Positions 9,085 through 16,632 of a stretch of DNA of 64,000 nt are shown here, piece after piece. The notes under the pieces were generated by a model that was given only the letters and a program-made list of their open reading frames with translations, made no database searches and was not told the origin of the DNA. A program made the position numbers and the translations under genes. Every line of letters begins with the position of its first letter. Position 1 is the stretch's first letter. The stretch is from Rhizobium sp. 16-449-1b (GTDB lineage Bacteria > Pseudomonadota > Alphaproteobacteria > Rhizobiales > Rhizobiaceae): positions 1 to 64,000 of the forward strand of contig NZ_JAGHMH010000002.1 in assembly GCF_017741935.1 (NCBI RefSeq), written 5' to 3'.

Positions 9085-9108
9085 AAAGGGCGCCGAGGCG
9101 CCCTTTTT
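9085..9108 (+). terminator. Rho-independent terminator of kdsB-pheA
   Basis: AAAGGGCGCC (9085-9094) is complementary to GGCGCCCTTT (9097-9106), followed by further T residues. It starts 4 bp after the pheA stop. Confidence 0.85.
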
Positions 9109-9126
9109 AATGCTCTGCAATGATGC

Positions 9127-9495
9127 TTACTTATCCGGCTCACAAACCCGCAGCCGATGCCCATCCGGATCGAGCACCACGAAGGTCGGGCCGAAGTCGA
9201 GGTCGGTGAGGTCCTGGGCGATCGGCAGGTGGCGGTCGCGCCAGTCGCGGTAGAGGTTGGAGACCCCGTTTTCGCCCGGAACCATGAAGGCGATCTCGGC
9301 GCGGCTGCCGATCGCCGATGGTTGCGGCACGACGCTGCTCAGCCGCCACAGGCCGAGCGTGAAGCCGCCATCGAGCGCGAAAGCCACGAAATTGGGGGCT
9401 GATGCGACCGGTTCGCGGTTGAGCAGCGCCTTGTAGAAGCTGGCGCTCTCTGCGGGATCGCGGACATAGAGAATGATGAGATTGGGGCTGTTCAT
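9127..9495 (-). CDS. VOC-family (glyoxalase/bleomycin-resistance fold) protein
   Basis: A 122-residue vicinal-oxygen-chelate protein: PNLIILYVRDPAESASFYKALL opens the first beta-alpha-beta-beta-beta unit, and TDLDFGPTFVVLDPDGHRLRVCEP closes the second, with the usual D-P-D-G-H-x-L-R-V. Members bind a divalent metal and act as glyoxalases, dioxygenases or drug-binding proteins. It is the last gene of a leftward set behind a YafY-type regulator, and such regulators are often paired with VOC genes. The substrate is unknown. Confidence 0.82.
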   Translation of the reverse strand: MNSPNLIILYVRDPAESASFYKALLNREPVASAPNFVAFALDGGFTLGLWRLSSVVPQPSAIGSRAEIAFMVPGENGVSNLYRDWRDRHLPIAQDLTDLDFGPTFVVLDPDGHRLRVCEPDK

Positions 9496-9594
9496 GATGG
9501 TGTCCCTCTGCGTGAAAATGACGTGAAGATGCGAACGCCGCCGGGCTTGCCGGCAGCGGTCAAAAGCGTGATTGAAATGTGAAAGTGTGGTCTG

Positions 9595-9867
9595 TTACCG
9601 CTCGCGGTCGCGGCTGCCCCAGTCGATGACGCCGATATCGCGCCTCAGATTCTCAGACATTGATTGCGGATCGAGACGTGGAGCGCCAGTCCGTCCAAGA
9701 TTGCGTCCCATGCTATGCGCCATGCTGCGCGATGCATTCTGCATCATCCTGAGCATCAGCGACTGCGGATACCAGGTCTCGAAGTTGGCCTCGTCGGAAC
9801 GGTGGTTGCCGCGTGTCGTCTGGCCCATGGTCTGGCCCATAGTCTGGGACGTGTTCAGGCTCGTCAT
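9595..9867 (-). CDS. Small protein of unknown function (90 aa)
   Basis: The predicted 90-residue product is not recognised. It begins MTSLNTSQTMGQTMGQTTRG, in which the doubled T-M-G-Q comes from a short DNA repeat, and has a methionine/serine-rich middle and a C-terminus SENLRRDIGVIDWGSRDRER that recalls the L-x-x-D-I-G tail of small DUF1127-like rhizobial proteins. The ATG at 9867 is preceded by a perfect AGGAGG at good spacing, which is strong support for translation. It sits between the WYL regulator and the VOC gene on the same strand. Confidence 0.65.
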   Translation of the reverse strand: MTSLNTSQTMGQTMGQTTRGNHRSDEANFETWYPQSLMLRMMQNASRSMAHSMGRNLGRTGAPRLDPQSMSENLRRDIGVIDWGSRDRER

Positions 9868-9919
9868 GGCAGGTCCTCCTGTTTCGATAGGACCCATACT
9901 AGACTCATATGCTGTCAGT

Positions 9920-10624
9920 TTATGGCAGTAGTGTTTGCCGTTCGCGCGGCACGATTTCGCGGTCGCTCCACTCTTGCAGCAGCACGGCGCGGCGGCGCGG
10001 ATAGCGCGTTTCCTGCGGGATCATCTCGACGATGCGATCGGTCCGGAAATGGCGGTAATCCTGTCTGAGCTCGCACCACGCAACGATCATCCGGACCTGT
10101 TCGGTATAGCTGATGGCAAACGGCCACACGTTGCGGATGGAGACCGCGCCGCCCTCGTCGGTATAGGTGAGCTTCAGCACCCGCTCGCCGCGGATCGCCT
10201 TGCGGATCACGCCCATGTCGGCCTTGCTCGATATCGGTGGGCGCATGTGGATGAGGAGAGGGGAGGTCTCGATCTCGTCGCGGATCTCGCGCGGCAAAAC
10301 GTCGGCGATCTTGGCGAGTGCATCCGCGCCCGCTGCCGCCAGCCTCGGATCGGCCGCCCGCGCCACCCAGCGCGATCCCAGCACCAGAGCCTCGATCTCG
10401 TCTTGCGAAAACATCATCGGCGGCAGCATGAAGCCAGGCCTCAGAATATAGCCAAGCCCCGGCTCGCCCTCGATCAGCGCGCCCTGCGCCTGCAGGCTGG
10501 CGATGTCGCGGTAGAGCGTGCGGATGCTGACGCCGGTTTCCTCGGCCAGCACCGCGCCGCTCACCGGCCGCCTATAGCGGCGCAGCGTCTGCAGCAGTGT
10601 CAGCAGGCGTTCTGAGCGCGCCAT
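9920..10624 (-). CDS. YafY-type transcriptional regulator (HTH-WYL)
   Basis: A 234-residue regulator with an N-terminal winged helix (RSERLLTLLQTLRRYRRPVSGAVLAEETGVSIRTLYRDIASL) and a WYL-type ligand domain (RGERVLKLTYTDEGGAVSIRNVWPFAISY). Members sense ligands or nucleic acids and regulate adjacent genes. It begins 9 bp after the end of nudC and is followed by the 90-aa gene and the VOC gene, which are its likely targets. HTH residues lie at about 15-55 and WYL at about 135-215. Confidence 0.88.
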   Translation of the reverse strand: MARSERLLTLLQTLRRYRRPVSGAVLAEETGVSIRTLYRDIASLQAQGALIEGEPGLGYILRPGFMLPPMMFSQDEIEALVLGSRWVARAADPRLAAAGADALAKIADVLPREIRDEIETSPLLIHMRPPISSKADMGVIRKAIRGERVLKLTYTDEGGAVSIRNVWPFAISYTEQVRMIVAWCELRQDYRHFRTDRIVEMIPQETRYPRRRAVLLQEWSDREIVPRERQTLLP

Positions 10625-10633
10625 GGTATTAGC

Positions 10634-11596
10634 CTATCGGTTTTTCCACTCCACCCAGTCGCGCATCAGGCGGTGGGCGATGGCGCCCTTCGGCGGCGGC
10701 GCCTTGCCCGTCGTGCCAGGGCGCTCGAGCATCTCGATCGTCTCCTCGCGGGTAAACCAGCGGCAGTCCTCGAGCTCCTGCTCGTCGCGGGTGATGTCGC
10801 GCGATTTGGCCTCGGCATAGCAGCCGATCATCAGCGTGTGCGGCATCGGCCAGGGCTGCGAGGCGTGGTAGCGGACGCGGCCGGTACGGATGCCGGATTC
10901 TTCCAGCGTCTCGCGGCGCACGGCATTCTCGATGGTTTCGCCGGGCTCCACGAAGCCGGCGAGACAGGAATACATGCCGGGTGCGAAGTGCGGACCTCGT
11001 CCGAGCAGGCAGAGATCACGCTCCTCGTCGATGGTGAGCATGATGACGACAGGGTCGGTGCGCGGGAAGATCGTGTGCTGGCAGGCGGAGCAGACGCGCT
11101 TGTATCCGCCGATATGCATTTCCATCGCGGAGCCGCAGCGCCCGCAAAACCGGTTGTCGCTGTTCCAGCGGATCAGGCTGGCACCCTGCGCGAATTCGCC
11201 GAGCAGCACGTCGTCGAGCAGCATGTCGCGATAGAGCGAGCGGCCGTCGGCGGGCTTGTATTGGCTGGACAACTCTTCTTCCGGCACGGCAACCGGCACC
11301 GCCAATCTCGGCTCGCCGCTCTTGCGGTAGCCGAGCAGGATCGTCTCGTCCCAATTGGGCTTGAGATCGGTCAGCTCGTAGCGCGCAAAAAGCGGGTCGA
11401 GCACCTGGCCGTCATGCTTCAATACAAGCTTGTCGCCGGTAAAGGCGAAGATATGGGTTCCATCCTTGGCGAGCGCCTCGTCCACCGAGTTTTCGTTGCG
11501 ATGCTCGGAATCGCGGATCAGGTCGTTGGCGGCGAATGCCGTCAGATTGCTGGGCTCGGGATGGGGTACATCCGTCTCGAAAAGCGAACGGCTCAT
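10634..11596 (-). CDS. nudC: NAD(+) diphosphatase NudC (NADH pyrophosphatase)
   Basis: Nudix hydrolase that cleaves NAD(H) to NMN(H) and AMP and can remove NAD caps from RNA. The 320-residue protein has the Nudix-like N-terminal domain, a zinc ribbon (CGRCGSAMEMHIGGYKRVCSAC, four cysteines) and the Nudix box GFVEPGETIENAVRRETLEESG with R-E-x2-E-E. The SQPWPMPHTLM segment is the NudC specificity motif (SQPWPFP). Its ATG overlaps the stop of the HIT gene (ATGA), implying coupling. Confidence 0.95.
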   Translation of the reverse strand: MSRSLFETDVPHPEPSNLTAFAANDLIRDSEHRNENSVDEALAKDGTHIFAFTGDKLVLKHDGQVLDPLFARYELTDLKPNWDETILLGYRKSGEPRLAVPVAVPEEELSSQYKPADGRSLYRDMLLDDVLLGEFAQGASLIRWNSDNRFCGRCGSAMEMHIGGYKRVCSACQHTIFPRTDPVVIMLTIDEERDLCLLGRGPHFAPGMYSCLAGFVEPGETIENAVRRETLEESGIRTGRVRYHASQPWPMPHTLMIGCYAEAKSRDITRDEQELEDCRWFTREETIEMLERPGTTGKAPPPKGAIAHRLMRDWVEWKNR

Positions 11597-12003
11597 GATG
11601 AAAGGGCTTCCCGCATCGTCTCTATGAATTGGTCTCGTTTCGCGTCCTCATAGGCCTCCGCCTTGCCGTAGCCCCAGATCGGGTCGGGCCAGTTCGGATC
11701 ACCTTCGAAGCGCGCGACGACATGAACATGAAGCTGGCGGACGATATTGCCAATAGCCGCGACATTGATTTTTGTCGCCCCGGTCACCTTCTTCAAGGCG
11801 GTCGATGCCAGCTCCGTCTCGAAGGTCAGCATCACCTGGTCGAGCGGCGTCAGCTCGAAAATCTCGGTGATATCGGCGCGTTGCGGCACGAGGATCAGCC
11901 ATGGCCAGCGACAGTCCCTGGCCAGCCGGAAGTCGCAGAGGCCCGTTTTCAGGATACTGATGCTGTCATTGGCCAGCCGGTGGTCGAGTTTGAAAGCGTC
12001 CAA
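11593..12003 (-). CDS. HIT-domain protein
   Basis: A 136-residue histidine-triad protein; the active-site motif is QLHVHVVAR near the C-terminal third, and DCRWPWLILVPQR is typical of the proteobacterial HIT subgroup. Members hydrolyse nucleoside phosphoramidates or dinucleotides. The start is taken as TTG at 12003, with a GGAGG 7 nt upstream. The frame stays open further upstream as far as 12123, but that extension would run into the SRP RNA gene and has no matching domain. It is coupled to nudC by an ATGA overlap. Confidence 0.85.
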   Translation of the reverse strand: MDAFKLDHRLANDSISILKTGLCDFRLARDCRWPWLILVPQRADITEIFELTPLDQVMLTFETELASTALKKVTGATKINVAAIGNIVRQLHVHVVARFEGDPNWPDPIWGYGKAEAYEDAKRDQFIETMREALSS

Positions 12004-12091
12004 CGGGTATTCCTCCAGAGTTTTCCATAGGCTAGCAGTTTTTTCGGAGCTTGGCTTGCTTTTGATCGCGATATTGCCGATATGTGCCTTC

Positions 12092-12190
12092 GGGAGGTTG
12101 GTGGTGGACGAGCCACTCGCCAACCGGGTCAGGTCCGGAAGGAAGCAGCCCTAACGAGCCAGGCACGGGTCATCGTGCCAGCCTCCCACC
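12092..12190 (+). ncRNA. ffs: 4.5S signal recognition particle RNA (small bacterial type)
   Basis: The conserved tip of the SRP RNA is present: GGTCAGGTCCGGAAGGAAGC at 12127-12146 with the asymmetric and symmetric loops, followed by the AGC-CC returning strand. The outer ends GGGAGG (12092) and CCTCCC (12182) pair. The RNA binds Ffh to target membrane proteins. Location just upstream of dnaX is the standard alphaproteobacterial arrangement. Exact ends are estimated from the pairing. Confidence 0.93.
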
Positions 12191-12236
12191 CTTCTCTCCA
12201 TCCTTTGCCCGAAGAGTTCGGGCGTTAAGCAGGGCG

Positions 12237-14117
12237 ATGAGCGACACCGAGCGACAATCACAAGATGCCGCCTCGACGGGCACCGGATACCGGGTGCTGG
12301 CACGCAAATACCGCCCCAAGGATTTCACGGATCTGATGGTCGGCCAGGAGCCGATGGTCCAGACCCTGACCAACGCCTTCGAGACCGGCCGTATCGCGCA
12401 AGCCTACATGCTGACCGGCGTTCGCGGGGTCGGCAAGACGACGACCGCCCGCATCCTGGCGCGCGCGCTGAATTACAAGACAGCAGAGATCGACAAGCCG
12501 ACGATCGATCTGCGCATCCCCGGCGACCACTGCCAGGCGATCATGGAAGGCCGCCATGTCGATGTCATCGAGATGGACGCCGCCTCGCATACCGGTATCG
12601 ACGATATCAGAGAGATCATCGAGCAGGTGCGCTATCGCCCGGTGTCGGCGCGCTACAAGGTCTACATCATCGACGAAGTGCACATGCTCTCGACGCAGGC
12701 CTTCAACGGCCTGTTGAAGACGCTCGAAGAGCCGCCGGAGCATGTGAAGTTCATCTTCGCCACGACGGAAATCCGCAAGGTGCCGATCACGGTCCTGTCG
12801 CGCTGCCAGCGTTTCGACCTGCGCCGCATCAGCGCGTCCGATCTCGTCGGCCTGTTCACCACGATCGCATCGAAGGAAGGCATCGAGGCCGAGCCCGATG
12901 CGCTGGCGATGATCGCCCGTGCCGCCGAAGGCTCGGCGCGTGACGGCCTGTCGCTGCTCGACCAGGCGATTGCCCATGGCGGCGGCGCGGTGCTGGCCGA
13001 ATCGGTGCGTGGGATGCTCGGTCTCGCCGACCGCGCCCGAATCGTCGATCTCTTCCAGCACGTTATCAAGGGTGATGTCGCCGCAGCGCTTGGCGAATTC
13101 GAAAGCCAGTACGGGGCCGGCGCCAATCCGGTGGCGGTGCTGACCGATCTTGCCGATTTCACCCATCTGGTGACGCGTCTGAAATACGTGCCGGATGCGG
13201 CAAACGATCCCTCGCTCAGCGAAATCGAGCGCACCAAGGGCGCGGAATTCTCGCAAGGCGTCGCCGTCACGGCGCTGTCGCGCATCTGGCAGATGCTGTT
13301 GAAGGGCATTCCCGAGGTGGAAGCATCCTCGCGTCCGTCGGGTGCCGCCGAAATGGTGCTGATCCGCCTGGCGCACGCCGCCCATCTGCCGGCCCCCGAG
13401 GACGCGGCCCGCCGGCTTGCGGAATTTTCTGAAAACAACAGTGGCGCGCGTTCGCCCTCATCGTCGGGTAACGGCGGCGGAAATGGCGGCGCGACCGTCA
13501 GCTATCAGGGCAATGTCATGGCCCGCGCCGCGGAAGCAGCAGTGCCGCGCCCGCAGCCCGCTGGCCCGACTGCCATGCTGCGCGTCGTCCAGAACTCTGA
13601 TCCTCAGAACCTGGCCGTCGGCCGCACCGAGGCGAAGGCCGCCGATGCGCCGCAGCCGCTGGTGCGGGTCAATTCGGTCAGCGATATCGCCAATCTCGCC
13701 GGCGAAAAGCGCGATGTGAAGATCAAGGCGCTGGTGCGCAATTTCGTGCGCCCGGTTCGCGTTCAGCCCGGCATCCTGGATGTCAACCTGACGGAAGGCG
13801 CGCCGGGAACGCTGCTCAACGAACTTGCGCTGAAGCTCAAGGAATGGACTGGCATCCACTGGATCGTCAGCCTCAGCCGCGAGGCCGGCCAGCCGACCAT
13901 GGTGGAAGCCGAAGCCAATGCCAAGGCGCAGCAGGTGAGCGACGCCAGGCAGGATCCTGACGTGGCGGCCATCCTCTCGCAGTTTCCGGGCGCCAAGATC
14001 ATCGACGTTCGCGTCCGCGCGCCGGAACCTGAGGAAGAGGAAGGTCCCGTGCAGGCGCCGGCGACCGCCGAATCCGAAGAGGGCGATATCCTGCCCGGCG
14101 ACGACATAGAATTCTGA
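12237..14117 (+). CDS. dnaX: DNA polymerase III subunits gamma/tau
   Basis: Clamp-loader ATPase of the replisome. The 626-residue protein has YRVLARKYRPKDFTDLMVGQE, Walker A GVRGVGKTTTARIL, the Walker B/DEVH-type YIIDEVHMLS and the sensor 1 region FIFATTEIRKVPITVLSRCQRF. Only one of the four zinc-module cysteines of the E. coli protein is kept (GDHCQAIMEG), which seems usual in alphaproteobacteria. The C-terminal tau domain ends in an acidic tail. The ATG at 12237 is used because the open frame upstream lies inside the SRP RNA. No A-rich frameshift site was seen. Confidence 0.95.
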   Translation: MSDTERQSQDAASTGTGYRVLARKYRPKDFTDLMVGQEPMVQTLTNAFETGRIAQAYMLTGVRGVGKTTTARILARALNYKTAEIDKPTIDLRIPGDHCQAIMEGRHVDVIEMDAASHTGIDDIREIIEQVRYRPVSARYKVYIIDEVHMLSTQAFNGLLKTLEEPPEHVKFIFATTEIRKVPITVLSRCQRFDLRRISASDLVGLFTTIASKEGIEAEPDALAMIARAAEGSARDGLSLLDQAIAHGGGAVLAESVRGMLGLADRARIVDLFQHVIKGDVAAALGEFESQYGAGANPVAVLTDLADFTHLVTRLKYVPDAANDPSLSEIERTKGAEFSQGVAVTALSRIWQMLLKGIPEVEASSRPSGAAEMVLIRLAHAAHLPAPEDAARRLAEFSENNSGARSPSSSGNGGGNGGATVSYQGNVMARAAEAAVPRPQPAGPTAMLRVVQNSDPQNLAVGRTEAKAADAPQPLVRVNSVSDIANLAGEKRDVKIKALVRNFVRPVRVQPGILDVNLTEGAPGTLLNELALKLKEWTGIHWIVSLSREAGQPTMVEAEANAKAQQVSDARQDPDVAAILSQFPGAKIIDVRVRAPEPEEEEGPVQAPATAESEEGDILPGDDIEF

Positions 14118-14138
14118 GACACCAAGAAGGAGAAGACG

Positions 14139-14462
14139 ATGCGCGACATCATGGGCATGATGGGCAAAGTCAAGGAAATGCAGGCCAAGATGGAGCAGAT
14201 GCAGGCGGAAATCGCCACGCTCACGGCCGAAGGCAAGTCCGGTGGCGGTCTCGTGACCGTCGTCATCACGGGCAAGGGCGAGATGCAGAGCCTGAAGATC
14301 GATCCGTCGCTCTTCAAGGAAGACGACGTCGAGATCCTCGAGGACCTGATCGTCGCCGCCCACAAGGATGCCAAGGAAAAGGCTGACGCGGTCGCCGCCG
14401 AAAAGACCAAGGCGCTGACGGCAGGTCTGCCGATCCCGCCCGGCTTCAAGATGCCGTTCTGA
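14139..14462 (+). CDS. YbaB/EbfC nucleoid-associated protein
   Basis: A 107-residue DNA-binding protein with the characteristic methionine-rich [20 protein letters not shown] first helix and a central [25 protein letters not shown] beta region. It forms a dimer that binds DNA non-specifically. It lies 21 bp behind dnaX with a clear AAGGAG ribosome site, as in most bacteria where ybaB sits between dnaX and recR. Here recR is displaced by about 1.4 kb by two leftward genes. Confidence 0.93.
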   Translation: MRDIMGMMGKVKEMQAKMEQMQAEIATLTAEGKSGGGLVTVVITGKGEMQSLKIDPSLFKEDDVEILEDLIVAAHKDAKEKADAVAAEKTKALTAGLPIPPGFKMPF

Positions 14463-14485
14463 TCATTCGGTAGAACATGGATTTG

Positions 14486-14526
14486 CAAGCGCCGGCGCCC
14501 ATCGGGTGGCCGGCGCTTGTCGTTTG
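14486..14526. terminator. Terminator hairpin after ybaB
   Basis: CAAGCGCCGGC (14486-14496) pairs perfectly with GCCGGCGCTTG (14509-14519), then a short T-containing tail. It separates dnaX-ybaB from the convergent DUF992 gene and may serve both. Confidence 0.7.
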
Positions 14527-14533
14527 AGAACGC

Positions 14534-15064
14534 TTATTTCGTGTGCTTCTGTGTGTGGTGCTTGGCGGGCTTTGCCTTCGGCGGCGGAACGAAGGTCAGC
14601 TTCATGTTGGCGATGCCGGCCGCGACGTTGAGGCCGGATGTGCCCTCGACCGACAGCGGCTGCAGCGCCACCGATCCCTCCAGGCCGCCTACCAGCGCAT
14701 TGGCCCCGAGCCCGAGGCCGACGGTGGCATTGGCCGCCACGCCGGAATAGCTGCCCTGCAGCGCGCCCTCGGGGTGGTTCGCCGGCGCATAGACGTACCA
14801 GATCAGCGTTCCGCCCTTGAGCACGCCGATATCGACGCCGATCTTGGTGATCGCCCCGCGGTAATGCTCCACATGCCCGGGCTGCGAGGGCGTGAACATG
14901 CAGTCCACCTCCCGTTTCGAGCCGATGATCATGCCGATTCCCGCCGAGATATCGCAGGTCAGCGACCCCGCATGCACATTGGCAGCCGCCGCCGGCTGCG
15001 GAGCGGAAAGGGCCGTCGCGGCGGCAACGGCAAGGGCGATCGAGGTAAACTTGAAGACGGACAT
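14534..15064 (-). CDS. DUF992 secreted protein
   Basis: A 176-residue exported protein with a Sec signal peptide ending near PAAAANVHAG. The mature part carries GSLTCDISAGIGMIIGSKREVDCMF, the two-cysteine pattern of DUF992, followed by glycine- and alanine-rich beta strands (VGLGLGANALVGG), and a basic His/Lys tail. DUF992 proteins are widespread in Rhizobiales and have no known function. It faces the dnaX-ybaB unit. Confidence 0.85.
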   Translation of the reverse strand: MSVFKFTSIALAVAAATALSAPQPAAAANVHAGSLTCDISAGIGMIIGSKREVDCMFTPSQPGHVEHYRGAITKIGVDIGVLKGGTLIWYVYAPANHPEGALQGSYSGVAANATVGLGLGANALVGGLEGSVALQPLSVEGTSGLNVAAGIANMKLTFVPPPKAKPAKHHTQKHTK

Positions 15065-15169
15065 GCGGGCCTCCTTGGATTGGCATACCGTCAGAAGGAA
15101 ATTAGGAGACGTCCTGATATCAGCAAGTGATCATAAAGGCGGAATCTCGGTGCCGCGACCCGCGCGGGC

Positions 15170-15787
15170 TTACCTCTCCGCGAGAAGGCTGTCGCGCAGC
15201 TTGTAGTGGATCGGCGCCGCCAGATAGCGGGCGCGGTCTTCGACTGACAGCCGCCTGCCGAATGTCGCCATCATCTCCGGCATCGTCACCCGCGCTCCCT
15301 CGAACCGCTGCCATTCCACCCGCTCGCCTGCTGTCACCGTGCCCGGCTTGATCACCCGGCAATAGATGCCCGGCCGGCCGGCGCGGGTGTAGCGCTTGAC
15401 GAACAACGGATCGCCCATGCGCGCCGCGAAGGTGGCGCAGGGGATACGCGCGGAGGTCACTTCGAGAACAAGATCGCCGGCTATGAAGCGATCGCCGACC
15501 GCGACCATGGTATTGTCGAGCCCTTCGATGACGAGGTTTTCGCCGAAGGTGCCGGGGGCGATCGTTTGGGCGAGTTCCGCCGACCACCAGTCGAGCGTCA
15601 GCGATCCCTCGACATAGACGGCCTGGTCGACGCCGCCATGGTGCTTGCGGTTGCAGATCGCGTCGCCGAGCAGCCCTTCGGCGTCGACGAGCACGCCGCC
15701 GCTGATCGCGTGCTTGTTGATGCCGGTCTTGTAGCTCTTGCCCGGCAGCCTCTCGGCGTTGCCGATGCAAACGGCGAGGATTTTCAT
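15170..15787 (-). CDS. MOSC-domain protein
   Basis: A 205-residue protein with the MOSC domain of molybdenum cofactor sulfurases. Visible family marks are AISGGVLVDAEGLLGDAICNRKHHGGVDQAVYVEG, APGTFGENLVIEGL, VGDRFIAGDLVLEVTSARIPCATFAARM with the conserved cysteine, and GRPGIYCRVIKPG. It resembles the YiiM/MOSC type that supports reduction of N-hydroxylated compounds with molybdenum cofactor. It starts about 55 bp from recR in the opposite direction. Substrate unknown. Confidence 0.88.
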   Translation of the reverse strand: MKILAVCIGNAERLPGKSYKTGINKHAISGGVLVDAEGLLGDAICNRKHHGGVDQAVYVEGSLTLDWWSAELAQTIAPGTFGENLVIEGLDNTMVAVGDRFIAGDLVLEVTSARIPCATFAARMGDPLFVKRYTRAGRPGIYCRVIKPGTVTAGERVEWQRFEGARVTMPEMMATFGRRLSVEDRARYLAAPIHYKLRDSLLAER

Positions 15788-15843
15788 AAGGCCCGCTTTT
15801 CTGTCCGTTTCCGTTTTTCAAACATATGGGCTAAGAACCCGAT

Positions 15844-16449
15844 ATGGCAAAGCGAGTCACCGGCCCCGAAATCGAAAAACTCATCCAGCTGCTGGCGAAG
15901 GTGCCGGGCCTCGGCCCCCGCTCCGCGCGCCGCGCCGCGCTGCACCTGATCAAGAAGAAGGATCAGCTGCTTGGGCCGCTCGGCAGCGCCATGGGCGAAG
16001 CCTATGACAAGGTCAAGATCTGCTCGCGCTGCGGCAATGTCGATACGTCCGACCCATGCACCGTCTGCACCGACGACCGCCGCGACCAGTCCGTCATCAT
16101 CGTCGTCGAGGATGTCTCCGACCTCTGGGCACTGGAGCGCGCGGCCGCGCTCAACGCCGCCTATCACGTGCTCGGCGGCACGCTCTCGCCGCTCGACGGC
16201 GTCGGCCCGGATGATCTCAACATCAAGGGCCTGATCGAACGCGTCACGGCCGGCGGCATCAAGGAACTGATCATCGCCGTCAACGCCACCGTCGAGGGGC
16301 AAACAACAGCACACTATATAACCGACCAGCTGGCCGGGCTCGATGTGAAGATCACGCGACTGGCGCATGGCGTGCCTGTTGGCGGTGAGCTGGATTATCT
16401 CGACGAGGGCACGCTGACGGCGGCGCTTCGGGCGCGGACGTCGATATGA
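15844..16449 (+). CDS. recR: Recombination protein RecR
   Basis: RecR acts with RecF and RecO to load RecA on gapped DNA. The 201-residue protein has the helix-hairpin-helix [15 protein letters not shown], a four-cysteine zinc finger [16 protein letters not shown] and a Toprim domain starting [16 protein letters not shown]. Its length is standard. Its stop overlaps an ATG at 16446 that opens the frame running through the adjacent palindromic repeat into the lytic transglycosylase gene. Confidence 0.96.
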   Translation: MAKRVTGPEIEKLIQLLAKVPGLGPRSARRAALHLIKKKDQLLGPLGSAMGEAYDKVKICSRCGNVDTSDPCTVCTDDRRDQSVIIVVEDVSDLWALERAAALNAAYHVLGGTLSPLDGVGPDDLNIKGLIERVTAGGIKELIIAVNATVEGQTTAHYITDQLAGLDVKITRLAHGVPVGGELDYLDEGTLTAALRARTSI

Positions 16450-16480
16450 GGGGAGATTTGATGCCGTTAGAGATCCGCCA

Positions 16481-16632
16481 TACCCCCCTCTGCCCTGCCG
16501 GGCATCTCCCCCACAAGGGGGGAGATCGACTCGTGGTGAGGTTTACGCCAAACAATGAGCGCGAAACGAGCGGCTGCCCCCAGCCAATCTCCCCCCTTGT
16601 GGGGGAGATGTCCGGCAGGACAGAGGGGGGTA
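16481..16632. repeat. RIME-like rhizobial palindromic repeat
   Basis: Two 46-bp arms (16481-16526 and 16587-16632) are inverted copies differing at only two positions, around a 60-bp spacer. Each arm itself folds into two hairpins; the two differences are a C-G pair in one arm and a T-A pair in the other (CCC-TGCC-GGG versus TCC-TGCC-GGA), so pairing is kept. The C/G-rich hairpin motif resembles the intergenic mosaic elements (RIME) described from Rhizobium; family assignment is from memory of their form, not from a search. Confidence 0.8.

Noticed and set aside
12084..12236. Extended dnaX start inside the SRP RNA
   Set aside because: The extension is encoded by the 4.5S RNA gene; ATG at 12237 gives the conserved N-terminus.
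12237..14117. Programmed frameshift in dnaX giving gamma
   Set aside because: No A-AAA-AAG-type slippery run with a following stem was seen in the tau-coding part.
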